Assembly: GCA_022605405.1 (NCBI GenBank)
Contig: JABYQQ010000022.1
Location: forward strand, 496,001 to 560,000
Length of the DNA stretch: 64,000 bases
Origin: Earliella scabrosa
Lineage: Eukaryota; Basidiomycota; Agaricomycetes; Polyporales; Polyporaceae
Direction of reading: 5' to 3'
Within the stretch, counting starts at the first letter, position 1, and each line of letters begins with the position of its first letter. The notes beneath the pieces are model-generated. The model made no database searches and was not told where the DNA came from. It saw nothing but the letters and a program-made list of their open reading frames with translations. This document shows positions 9,851-20,486 of this stretch, piece after piece. The position numbers and the translations under genes are program-made.

Positions 9851-11957
9851 CTACTCGTAACCTAGTGACGTCTCCGACGGGCGCTGCGGCAGCATCAGTG
9901 GAAGGCCGTCAACCGCGTGCGAGGCCACGAGGAGCATCTCCGGGTAATGTGTGAACAGCCCGAAGGAGAGGGTGAACTCGAAGCAGGTGGTGGGCGTCCG
10001 AGACAGCACGCACACGTCCGAGTGGGCCAGCTCGAACTTGCGCGTGAGGTTCGGCCACTCGTGGATATGGTCGGCAGGACAGGAGTGAGGGACATCCCTC
10101 CCCCGACACTCGCGGTTGACCACGTTCGCCCAGTATTCGGGCGCAGAGAGTCTTCCCTGCGTGCGTGCGCGCGAGGCCATGCAGCGGCCGATGTTGAGGA
10201 CGAAGTTGTCGGTGGCCCAGCAGGTAGCGTGGAGAGACTGCACCGATCTGGTGAAGAGTTCCTGCTCGAAGACCAGCGTGTACGTCGGCGATGTGAGGTT
10301 TGGAGCTGTATCGTCCAAGGCGACTCTGTTGAGGTGCAGGACGATTGCCATGTTGTACAGATCTGTGGCGCGCGGGGAATCCGAGGGTAGATATGGGTCG
10401 ATGGTGAGGTATCTTGAGTCGCGGTCGATCGGGCCTGTGATGGGGCGCATGCCGCTGTCGTTGAGCAGACAGACGTTCTCCCATACGGTGCTGGGCAACC
10501 TCTTGCGCCAACAGGGGAAGCGCGTCGTCGTGAAAGACCCGAAGGGAGAGTATACAACTCGGGTATATCGAGCACGGGGATACGCTCCTACGCGATGGAC
10601 GAGAACCCCCGAGCTGCCAGTGGATTGTTGGAGGATCAAGTATAGGCGTCGTCCGCCCAACGACCATCCAAGATCGCCGAAGATGTGGTTGCGATACTTC
10701 ACTATGGGTAGAGTGGCAAGGACTCCATGGGGCGTGACAAAGAAGGTCATGATGGGTTTGCTACTTGGATGGGATGGTTGGTATTTGAACTAAGCCAGAC
10801 AGGATGATCAGTGACGACAGAGTGAAGCTGCTCCCAATATCACTCACGAGACCACGAGGTCGCCGGGTGGCATGGCTTGGAGGAGTGTAGACAATGCTCG
10901 CGCAGCCGGCGAAATCGGATGGCGATGCCGCGAAAAGATAGGAGTCGCACTTGGAGGACAGGAGAAATAGTTGACTGTATTCGCACCGCGCTCCCCACGC
11001 GAAGAGTGTGGTGTCCGGGGACTGCTTCATGATCTCCTCCTGAAGGCGACGGAATGCCTTCTTTCCTTCGCCATAGATGGTTGGCATGTTGATGTCAAAG
11101 ATGCCCAGCAGACAGTACGCTTCGTCTTCTGCGCGAGATGTACGCCGTGACGCTGCCCATGCCATCCGTTGGGCGACGCTGAACTTGGGGAGTGGTTCTT
11201 CGAAGCGAAGAATGGCGGCGGGAACATGTGTAATGGTCTCGAGCAACTCCGCCCGATCCGCTTTCGAGCAGATGATCTCCCACGTCCTGGAGACGAAGAG
11301 AACGATTCTTGGTGCGATAAGCTCTTGGAGCGTCCACCCGCGGGTGTGCCATGTGCTCCTGCGGAACTGTCGCTCGCTCGCACGTTCATCAAAGTTGCTC
11401 CCGACGTCCTGTAGGTAGGCGTAGCAGATGCGTGCTTCGGAGTAGTACTGAAACATGGAATTGATGGCCTCGGAGAGCTCTGCGCTGCTCGACTTGTTGA
11501 TGCAGCAAGTGTCCACCCAGAGCCATTCGTAGCCATGTCGCTCCGCAAGCTCGCAAGACCTCCTGATCTTTTCTGACATCAGATCTCGCGGATTTCGTGG
11601 AGAAGATTGCGATGTTGACCTGGCGGTTGAATGAGCCTGGTAGTCGAAGCGAGAGCGACCGCGGCGCAGTGCCTGAACATCTTCGAAAGTCTGCTCGTCG
11701 TCTCTCCATAGGTTCAAGTTCGGAAGAATTGCACGTCGGACACGGACGTTGTCTGGAGAGGAAGGTTGCGATATTGACCTGGTAGATGTATCCTTGCGGT
11801 GGTCGGAGCGAGAGGGAGGGCGGCGGAGCGCCTGAACGTCTTCAAATGTCTGTTCGTTGTCGCCCCATACGTGCGAGAGGATTGCATACCCGCCAGGGAC
11901 GTTGTCCGGAGAGGAGAAGCAGTGCAGTTCAGCGTGTTTGGTGCTTAACAGCCACAT
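9851..11957 (-). CDS. HET-domain protein with internal duplication
   Basis: Exons 11957-10848 and 10789-9851 (58-base intron) give 682 residues. HET (heterokaryon incompatibility) signature: GGYAILSHVWG near residue 22, WLWVDTCCINKSSSAELSEA, CYAYLQDV, then WHTRGWTLQELIAP. This is followed by the usual basidiomycete HET-associated region with EDEAYCLLGIFDINMPTIYG and LQEEIMKQSPDTTLFAWG. Exon 2 encodes a beta-rich C-terminal part beginning MTFFVTPHGVLA and containing CPADHIHEWPNLTR. HET proteins trigger cell death on encounter of non-self in filamentous fungi. Odd feature: residues 15-65 are repeated with divergence at residues 66-117, enlarging the segment between the first two HET motifs by about 50 residues relative to the other HET genes in the window, which may impair the fold. 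Confidence 0.88.
11607..11915 (-). repeat. 153-base tandem duplication inside HET gene
   Basis: Two adjacent copies, 11915-11763 and 11762-11607, encode SSPDNV...DEQTFEDVQALRR-type blocks (EQTFEDVQALRR occurs exactly in both). Copy 1 keeps the HET motif AILSHVWG; copy 2 has drifted to AILPNLNLW. The frame is kept throughout. Confidence 0.85.
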
Positions 11958-12580
11958 GTATTATCTGGCTGTCCCAATCCTGCCTTGATAGTTGGTATCA
12001 ATACGCGGACGAGATGCTCGCTGAGTATGCTGACCTACAGGGGGTGCACTCGACTTCAAGTTGAAGTGTAAGACGTTAGACGTTGGTAGATTTGGGGGTA
12101 ACAACGAACCATGGACCATGGCAATCTGAACGTGTATTAGTACTACCATCCAAGTTGAGTTCCAAGGATAATAAGCTGAAAATAGACGAGCCGCCTTCCT
12201 GCCATTCGCCTGGGATTCGTGGACTACCAGGATCGCAAGCGATCCTGTGCAACCGACCTTCGTAGAAGGCCCGTCCGAGTCGCCCTATTGTCAAAAGGAC
12301 GCATCGTGAGAGGACAGGCACGGTTTGGTGTGTCCTCGCGGCGCAGCCATATGTGCATAAGTTGAGAAGTTCGTTCAAGTTTGAGTTCGAGAGGCAGTGT
12401 CAAGCAGGGCTCGGGCCGTGACCGGCCCGGTCGGAAGGCTTCCAACCGTGTCGCCACCCCCATTCTTGAACTTGAATCCTTGTCCTCGACCACTTTGACC
12501 GTCTTGCTAGGAAACTCACTGTGCGCCCATCAACCCCCTTCGCTAGAATCGTACTAACAACACCACTGACAGCCCAAGGG
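11958..12580. promoter_or_regulatory. Divergent promoter region, HET and BTB genes
   Basis: About 620 bases between the HET gene (leftward) and the BTB gene starting at 12581. No gene, repeat or clear TATA box was recognised. Confidence 0.4.
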
Positions 12581-13637
12581 ATGATGGCCGCAGAGAGAGC
12601 AAGAAAACGCACTCGCAGCACAGGCCCACTCGATCCCGGTCCCGAACGCCCCTCCAAGCTCGGCCGGAAACGCACGCGCGATCCAGACCTGTGGTTTGAG
12701 GATGGGAACGTTGTACTCGTTGCCCAGAACGTCGAGTTTCGCGTCTACGCTGGACTGCTGAAGAAGCACTCTCCTGTCTTTCGCGACATGCTCTCCCTCC
12801 CTCAACCAGGACCAAGCTCAGGCGTCGGCGCTCCTGACGTACCGGAGATAGAGCTGATGGATCATCCGAGTGATGTGCGGCGTCTTCTGGAGGGTCTCAT
12901 AGTGGGGAACGACCTTCGGTGCGTGTTTATGCTCTACCCCGAACATTGTGCGTGCGGCGGGTGCCCCTAAGACGCATTCGTGCAGATTCATCGCCGACCT
13001 CCCGGACTTCACGACGCTTGCCTCCCTCGTCCGCATGGCCCACAAGTATGAGATTGACGCGGCAGTCCAGATGGCCGCAGACCACTTGCGCCGGCTTTAC
13101 CCAGCCGATTTTGACGACTGGAACCGGACACGCGAAGACACCCCCCTCTTCAGTCCTCTCGAGCACATTGGCGTGGTCAATCTGGCACGTCTTATCGACG
13201 CGCCTGATATTCTCCCAGCTGCGTTCATGCGGTGCTGCGGCCTTGATCCCGACATCCTTCTCGAAGGCTTCGAGCGCGAAGACGGCGTAGTCGAGAAGCT
13301 CTCTCAAGAGGACCTCACCCGCACGCTCATCGCTCGCAGTGAAATCGTGAAGGCCGACACCAACCTTTGCGTATATGCGCTGGAGCGCACTTCACCGTTT
13401 TGCCATTGTCCGACGGACTGCGAAGAGAATATCAAACGCGTGCTTTGGAAGTATCTACTGCCCTATTATACGCTGTCGCTAGGCGTCCCGTGGTCGAATA
13501 CTTCCGTGGCAGGTTACCTGGAGGAAGTCAACGTCATACCTTGCGAGGAGTGTATGGAATTCATCCGGGCGCGAGAGGCTGAGCAGCTTCGGGAGCTGTG
13601 GCTCGAATGGCCCGAGACACTGCGTCTGGGTAGTTGA
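12581..13637 (+). CDS. BTB domain protein, basic-leader subfamily
   Basis: Exons 12581-12918 and 12986-13637 (67-base intron) give 329 residues. A basic, Arg/Lys-rich N terminus (ERARKRTR, GRKRTRDPDL) precedes DLWFEDGNVVLVAQNVEF and KKHSPVFRDMLSLPQP. Exon 2 reads LVRMAHKYEIDAAVQM, LEHIGVVNLARLID, EKLSQEDLTRTLIARSE and ends with CEECMEFIRAREAEQLRELW. The C-terminal CEEC replaces the CxxC of the other BTB genes. The two adjacent ATGs at 12581 and 12584 start the leader. Forms a pair with the next gene; their common leader could be a nuclear localisation signal, which is inference. Confidence 0.85.
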
Positions 13638-14045
13638 TGCCCTTCATATAGGTACGTTGGCGTATGCTCACTATTGGCTCGTCATTCATCCTCTCAATAC
13701 CTACTAGATGCACCAGGGTGTACAGCTCTCCATCTCCTGGATTGAGCGTATGCCATGATTTACCAGGCTCATATATCTACCAGTTAATGTATGCGGCGCG
13801 CTGCTAGCAATAATTGCGTCTCCTCTTAGATCTCTCTATTCTCTATATCATGTCCGTGCTCTGACGCAGTCTGCTCGTCCTCGAGGGTCGTCGGCCCGGC
13901 GACTGCACGGCCCGGTTGACCATCACGTGGTAGCAAGTACTTCGTCCACCGCGAGCGTCCCTTCTTCAACTTGCTCCGACACCACTGTCACCAGTCCTCA
14001 ACGACGCCGTCCTGACTGTATGCGCAACTGGATACGCGACTCATC

Positions 14046-15070
14046 ATGGCGGCGGATTGGTCGAGGAAACGCACTCGCGACCAGGAAGCAGATAGAAGTC
14101 CAGAGCGGCGACCGAGGCTCACTCACCGACGCGTTCGCGATCCTGATCTCTGGTTCGAAGACGGCAATGTTCTGCTGATTGCGCAGGATGTCGAGTTCTT
14201 GGTCTATGCCGGGCTTCTCACCAAGCACTCTCCTGTCTTTCGCGACATGCTCTCTCTCCCTCAGCCTGCTCCCAGGTCTGGCGCGCAGAAGATCTCGGAG
14301 GTGGAGCTGTCGGACCACCCCAACGATGTGCGACGCCTTCTAAGCAGTATGATACTGGGAAACGACTTTCGGTACGTGGTCTTCCTCGACATATGCGTTT
14401 CCAATCACGTACACGCCTGCGTAGTTTCGTGAACCACTCCCCCCACTTCAGGCTCATCTCCTCTCTCATTCGCATGGGCCATAAATACCAGATCGACGCT
14501 GCTGTCAAGATAGGCACGGACTACCTGCTCAAGTACTACCCTGCCGACTTCGCCACCTGGAAGAATCAACGTCAAGGCGCCCCTCTCTTTACTCCGCTGG
14601 AGCACATCGGCGTCGTCAATCTCGCTCGTCTGATCCGTGCCGACGACATCTTGCCGGCCGCGTTCATGCACTGCTGCTCTGTCGACCCTGCGAAGCTGGT
14701 GAAAGGTTTCGAGCGCGAGGAGGGGGTCTTCGAGAAGCTCTCCTACGACGACCTCACACGCGCACTCATCGCTCGCGGGGAACTCATCAAGGCCGACGCT
14801 CACGCTTGCGTCTACGCGCTGGAGCCCGGCGTTTCATGTTGCGACACTTCGGACTATTGCTCGGAAGTGCTTCATGGCGCTCTGTGGCACCATATCGCCG
14901 AAGACGAGGATCGGAGCATGGGTCTGAACTGGCATAAGATGTCTTGGGCGGACTACTTCGAGTATTTGGAGCCGGATCCTTGCGAAGAGTGTCTTGACCT
15001 GATTCGGGAACGAGAGGCGGAGATGCTGAAGGAGCTGTGGGATAGGTGGCCGGACATCCTCGGTGTCTGA
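14046..15070 (+). CDS. BTB domain protein, basic-leader subfamily
   Basis: Exons 14046-14371 and 14425-15070 (53-base intron) give 323 residues. The TAG acceptor at 14424 was preferred over a later CAG because it aligns RFVNHSPHF with RFIADLPDF of the neighbour. Shared features: WSRKRTRDQE leader, DLWFEDGNVLLIAQDVEF, TKHSPVFRDMLSLPQP, LEHIGVVNLARLIR and CEECLDLIREREAEMLKELW. A tandem duplicate of the gene at 12581, same strand, about 0.4 kb apart. Confidence 0.86.
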
Positions 15071-15242
15071 CCCGCGAAAGAGTGTGGGCATAGTGGTACG
15101 TCTCACCATGTCGATCTTCTGCGAATACTCTGGAATCTGATCCACTTGGCAGAATGGACGAGTCATCATTGCAGACTGCTTATAGCATAGATAGTCCACT
15201 GTTGAAGGTCGCTCACAGATTCAGAAGTTAGAACACGGTATG

Positions 15243-16923
15243 TCAGTCATCCTCAAAGTCAGAGTCGCCCTCTACCCCAACCGGAGCGCCGATGTTCCCC
15301 AAGGTACTCGACGAGAAGCGAACGTCCGTGATGTGGGTTGGGACCGTCGAGCTGATAATGCCGATGCCTCTTCCGCCGAGGCGTGACGTCGCGACCCGAA
15401 GGTTCAGGATGAAGCGGGACATCGTGACTGCGCTTAGTCTGAGGCAGCCGTGTCAGGCGAGACCACCCTATAGGCGTAGACGCGATTCGTGAGCGCTCAC
15501 ATGTTTGCTTGTATGTTGAGAGAGTTCAGCCCCTGTCGTATGGTTGTCAGCACCCTGTTGATGATAGAGGTCTGGTACACCTACTACGACCAGCGTTGCG
15601 ATACCAGCGATGTTGATGGCCAAGTTGACTCTGTTTCGAAGCGAGAGTTAGCTTCCAGCACAGACGGACGTTCTCCGAGAGTGGTTCCATACAGGAAGTA
15701 CATCGTTCCTGCAGATGATCATCAGCCCTTTCATCAGTGTCAGTGCCCGAAATTCATTACTCGTGCTCACCATCTCTGAGGAGCACAGATATCAACGAGG
15801 TGTCGACGTTCGCGCTCCGTGCAAGCAAGACGACTCCAGCAGTGCGGTACCAGGTGATCCCGAGGACCAGGACAATCTGGGCAATCACGCAGATTCGAAC
15901 TGCAAGAGCGACTGTGCAAGTGTGCGTCAGATCGCGATATGGGGATTTTTAGGACGTGATCATGCCCACCTCTGCGAGGGAAAAAATCAGTCTAGGACGC
16001 GAACATACCGACGTCACGACGAACCTGTACCAGAGTTGCGGATCCTGCTCGATGCCCTGTGTGCTGTAGCAGCCCACAGCGAGAGGATTCCCGGTTCCTA
16101 TTGAGGCGGTGGATAGCTGTGCCTAGTGAAAATACGTCATTAAGCACCTCTGAGGTGCAGTTGAGCCAAGGTAGCCACATACAATATTCGCCGGAACTGA
16201 AACGAATCCAAGGATGAAGACTAACGCGGTCAACCACCAGTTGCGATTGTTGATGGCGTGTATTCGGAGGGCCGAGAATACTGGGATGTCTTGATATCAG
16301 CAGCGGGATACGCGGCGAAGAAAGGAGACACGACGCACCGATATTGACCATATCGAGGATAACAGTGAGACTCGACAATGCTCTCGTAATGGTAGCGCAG
16401 CTGTCATACGCGCACATCAGATGAATGTTGAGATGGTTGCCGAAGGGACATACCTCTGTTGTAAAACGTAAGATAATCAGTCAGTACAATGGTGACATGA
16501 CGCCGAGATTGACACACACACCAAGTCTTCTCCCCACCAATTGAAAGAAGAGACGAGATAGAGGCCGGCGACTGCTAGGAGAGCGAATCGGTTAATGAAG
16601 AACAGCACCGTCGGTACTGTGTATCTGCTTCTCCATATCACGCGCGATTCCTCATGCACGGTGAGGAGGTGCTCGTAGATAATCAGCGCTGTGTTAACGT
16701 TGTGTCAGCACTTGATGATGTGCCATATTCTCAAGTACAGGACTTGCCCGAAGAGCCCACAGCGAGATATTGAGTTTGAGGTATCCTGGATGGTCATTCG
16801 GGGAATCAGCTCCGTGTTGTCCCTGTATAGATGAAGCAGGAAATACCATAGGTACTGGTAGAGTGACACAAGATCCGCAGAGGTGAGGTTGACCGAAGGT
16901 GGATTCGAGCTGGAAGGGAACAT
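15243..16923 (-). CDS. DUF6533-type multi-pass membrane protein, 322 aa
   Basis: Exons 16923-16847, 16785-16748, 16688-16522, 16455-16454, 16400-16339, 16280-16183, 16116-16025, 15971-15970, 15911-15771, 15708-15693, 15630-15585, 15532-15501 and 15438-15243 sum to 969 bases and stay in frame. Exons 4 and 8 are only 2 bases. Intron 2 has a GC donor (GCAAGT). The DUF6533 region is ALIIYEHLLTVHEESRVIW with PTVLFFINRFALLAV; further membrane segments are LRIHAINNRNWWLTALVFI and VLVLGITWYRTAG; the tail reads TMSRFILNLRVATS and ends acidic. Function is unknown; these proteins are abundant in Agaricomycetes and resemble seven-helix membrane proteins. Same exon plan as the genes at 46668 and 61547. 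Confidence 0.85.
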
Positions 16924-17661
16924 GGCTAGCCGTACACACTACTAGTAAGACCGGGGGGCGAGTTGTGATCCAGCACAAGCATTGCGGGTGACCGTATCCG
17001 CGTTGGTGTGATTATAGGTGAAAATCGGCGCGATGGTTTGGGAAAGGTGATAGCGATAGGTTGAGCCCAAGACCGGAATGCTATGCAGCCTAGAGTAGAG
17101 AAGAGATCTACGCGGGTCCTGGGCGCGACAGGTTGGGTCGTACCATTTGCAAAACTGTCACATCCGGAGACGCCTGAGGTCCTACATACCTGTCTTCATG
17201 ATACACCTTAACTGGAACGAGAGTCGTCATGGTGTTACCGTGCACAAGCGATAGAGAGCAATATAAATGAAGTGGACTTGCGATGAGTGAGAGGGGTGTA
17301 ATGAAGTTATAAGTTACTGTGCATAGCGGAGTTGAATTGATGGACATCGAGCGCGTTCTGGATGAGCAAGCGGTGTACAGCATGAGGTCCGGGGACTGTA
17401 GTGGCCCGGGAACAGATGGGGTTACCTGTGCTGCGTGAGATCACGGAATGTCAAGGTTGACTAAGACCTTCGCGGGGCCTGTAGTGTGATGATCTAGTTC
17501 CACACCGAGGGCCATTGCGGGCGACAGACGCGTCGCTCTTCGATCCTCGTCTCTCTCTCTCTCTCCGTCGTTCTGAAATCTTGGAAGTCTAGACGTCTGA
17601 CGCATAACGTGGGTGCCGAGTGCGGCTAGCCAAAATCATCCTCGTGCGGATCTGCTACAGT
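16924..17661. other. Gap between two DUF6533 genes, no gene supported
   Basis: Upstream of one minus-strand DUF6533 gene and downstream of the next. A short CT repeat sits near 17550. No reading frame with family resemblance was found. Confidence 0.4.
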
Positions 17662-19278
17662 CTAGACAGGTGCTCCCAACGAGACAGAATTTTGAGACGT
17701 GAAGTGCAAGGACGACGCCGACATTGATATCCCGCTTATTTCGATACTGCGTTCTGCGGCCATGCGAAGATTGAGGATGAAGCGCGACATCACTACCCCG
17801 TTCAGTCTAAAACATACACATCTTAAGTACTGTGTGTTCATCGCCAGCGCAATGACTTACAGGCCGATATGAATGTTGAGGAAGTCGAATCCCTACAAAC
17901 CGATCGTTTGCAGGTATAAGAACGGTAACTTGACGAGGGAGACGATTGACACTGACTTCTGCTAATGTGACTAACCCCGCTATGTTGATGCTTAGTGCGA
18001 ACCTAAAGTATACGTGAGTACTACTGTAGCGGAGGCTTGCAAAAATGCCTATCATCACACACAGACAGTGTACCGCCCCTACAAACCATGCACTACGTTG
18101 AGTACCTCCCAGACGCCTGTGCCAGACAGACTACTCACCATCTCTGAATAACATGGATGAGACCGGATTGCTATGACTCAGACCTTGCGTGTTGTTGAAG
18201 GTCCAGGCAGTTCGATACCAAGTAATCACAAAGACGATCACATCTTGCAAGATTCCAGAGATACGGAGTGAGAAGGACCCTGAATAGCATAAAGGACAGT
18301 CAATCAGATACGTTCACGACAGTGTTGATCATGAAGTCATTCACAACTGTGCAGGACTGATTAGTAGGGTGTGAACCAAGAAGCGCAGATCACTGACATG
18401 GACCACATGTCAGTAGAGGAGTCGGGAACTATTATCTCCAGTCCGCCATAGCAGCCCATAGTTACAGGAGAGTTTGTTCCAACAATGGCTGTAGGAGTCC
18501 ATGCCTCCAAAAGCAGGAATTAAGGACATGCACCTGAAGGGTCGAGGATGAGAGGATTCACAAAGTTGCCCAGGACAGTGCCGATTCCCAGAGCTGAGAC
18601 GATGGTCGTCCAGAACCAATTACGGTTGTTGATTGCGTGTACACGGACAGCCGTGATCGCTGGCATCAATGTCAGCGACGGATACTTGAGTGACGAGGAG
18701 ATGATCTGCACACGAACCCAAGTGGACGAGGGAAAGCGAGGTATGAAGACTCAGTCTCACTCTGGCCATGACTTCGCAGCTGATACACACGAAGTTTCGT
18801 CGGTTCACTACGGACATCGTATCCGGATCGTCACGACCCAAGCATACCTCTACAGAGATGTGATTAATAATGACTTTCTACCAGTGCAGGGAACTCACGT
18901 AATCAACCGGCCACCATGCAAAGCAAGTGGCAAGGTACATGATGCTGAGGACCAACAGGGCATACCGATTGATGAAGAAGAGCACTGCAGGCGCGGATAA
19001 GGAACGTCTCCATATTACTCGATATTCTTCATGCGCTGTGAAGACATGCTCGTAGATGATGATAACTGCATTTCACTCAGTGCAGTTCACATACACATTG
19101 AACATGATGGATGCACTCACCGATGCAGGACACGATCAAGCAATTGGATGGAAGCCCCCTGTCGCACATCGAGTACTATCAGTTCATGTTTGGTACATCG
19201 TGTTGGAGCGTCTGACCATAATCGTCCATGATACTCAGCGAGATCGTGGATGTAATCGGATGTGTTGGAAGGGGCCAT
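17662..19278 (-). CDS. DUF6533-type membrane protein, truncated tail
   Basis: Exons traced: 19278-19217, 19158-19121, 19065-18899, 18849-18848 (2 bases), 18779-18718, 18659-18534, 18488-18398, 18346-18345 (2 bases), 18279-18139, then exons of 16, 46 and 32 bases, and 17806-17662; total 930 bases, 309 residues. Motifs: IIIYEHVFTAHEEYRVIW, APAVLFFINRYALLVL, AVRVHAINNRNWFWTTIV, ISGILQDVIVFVITWYRTA and VVMSRFILNLRMAAE. The stop at 17662 comes 12 codons before a second in-frame stop at 17626; the skipped codons (VADPHEDDFG) match the acidic tail of the paralogue at 58350, so the tail was lost by a point mutation. Closest relative is the gene at 58350, in mirrored orientation. Confidence 0.8.
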
Positions 19279-19656
19279 TTGCGATACACCCTAGGCCCGA
19301 GCCATCTGGCACATTTATACCAGTTCAAGACTGCATAAGAAATGCCGAGGAAGGATCAAGTTAGCAGAGCATTCCTGAGTCACATAGGTCATCGTATCTC
19401 AACGAAAAACTTCGCTGAAACCCCTCTGGGATGAATGGTGAACAAAACCTAGCAAGACCTCAGTCAACGAAGGAGGCGGATCGGACAGCGCGAAAATCTT
19501 ACAGACTGTTCATTCGCCTATGACATGGCCATACGCCTCAAAATGACAGCGAACAGGCACGGATGGACATACATGGCGTATTTTGGAGCTCCGGGAGATT
19601 GCAATGACGCTTGAACTGAGCACTAGGAAGGACGTAACCTCAACTTTACTCGCCAT

Positions 19657-20330
19657 CTACTCCGCACCGAACCGCTCAATCGATGGCGTGACACCACCCT
19701 CAGCATCCTCGAGCCCGGCCAAATGAGGCGCGACCTGCCAGGTGCGTCCCTGCGGCGACGTCACCGTCAGCCCGAGCACGTAGTACGTCAGCGCGGACGT
19801 GAGCTCCGAGCTCCAGCCGTGCGCGGTGGCTCGTGTATGCCGGGTCGCAGTCGAAGTAGCTGCGGTACCTCCCGGACAGCATTCACGAGCACGCATGGCG
19901 GTCGGGGACGACACGGGGAGCGGGAGCGCCCTGGAGAGTCTGAGGAGGATGACTTACGAGAAGTTGAAAGAATGAGCCGCAATTGGTTGTGAACGAGGAG
20001 AAGTGGGCTAGACGCTGAGGTTCGTGCACAGCATGGGAGGAGCTCCATCGCGATGGCGTCGGTGCCCGCCTGGCAGCTGTCGCGTAAACGACATTTTTGT
20101 GAGTGGGTAGAATGGAAGGGACACGGTCACACGGAGCGCACGCACCTCGAGCCGACTGACGAACGACGAGATCGTGTCTGGGAAATCACGCGGGACCTGG
20201 CTGGAGCGCATCTCAGTTCTTCGTAAGGCCCTTGCTGACGGGGTCTACGCGGGTGACGTCGTCAAGTTGAACAGGACGAACAAAGAGATGGATTGGGAGT
20301 TTGCGACGATTCAGCAGGAACTGCAAGGAC
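19657..20330 (-). pseudogene. Decayed 3' copy of GH78-like rhamnosidase
   Basis: The minus strand repeats the last three exons of the intact gene next door (20487-22921) in broken form: LTYYVLGLTVTSPQGRTWQV and the following GLEDAEGG are recognisable, as is a copy of the ELPDTISPFISGLE segment (here FPDTISSFVSRLE), but frames are interrupted and the N-terminal two thirds is missing. It lies immediately 3' of the intact gene, suggesting tandem duplication then decay. Confidence 0.8.
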
Positions 20331-20486
20331 CATAACAATTAATGAGGCCGGCAATGAGAAGCACAAGAGAACGTACAACTGATACCCTCCTGCCGAGGAT
20401 CTTCACGACACCGATGCAGAGAGCCGAGGCTGGTACGAGAAGAAACATACCTCAGTCAATTTATGACGGCGACAGATTCACAAGAT

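Noticed and set aside
10116..10793. Plus-strand frame of 225 codons
   Set aside because: Antisense to the C-terminal exon of the HET gene at 9851; no domain.
16339..16453. A longer exon of 115 bases (reading VCPFGNHLNIHLMCAYDSC) in the DUF6533 gene
   Set aside because: It is open, but the paralogues show that this stretch is an intron between the 2-base exon and the exon starting at 16400; its residues have no counterpart in the family.
17108..17383. Minus-strand 91-codon frame upstream of the DUF6533 gene
   Set aside because: No domain, no paralogue and no supporting splice or promoter context.
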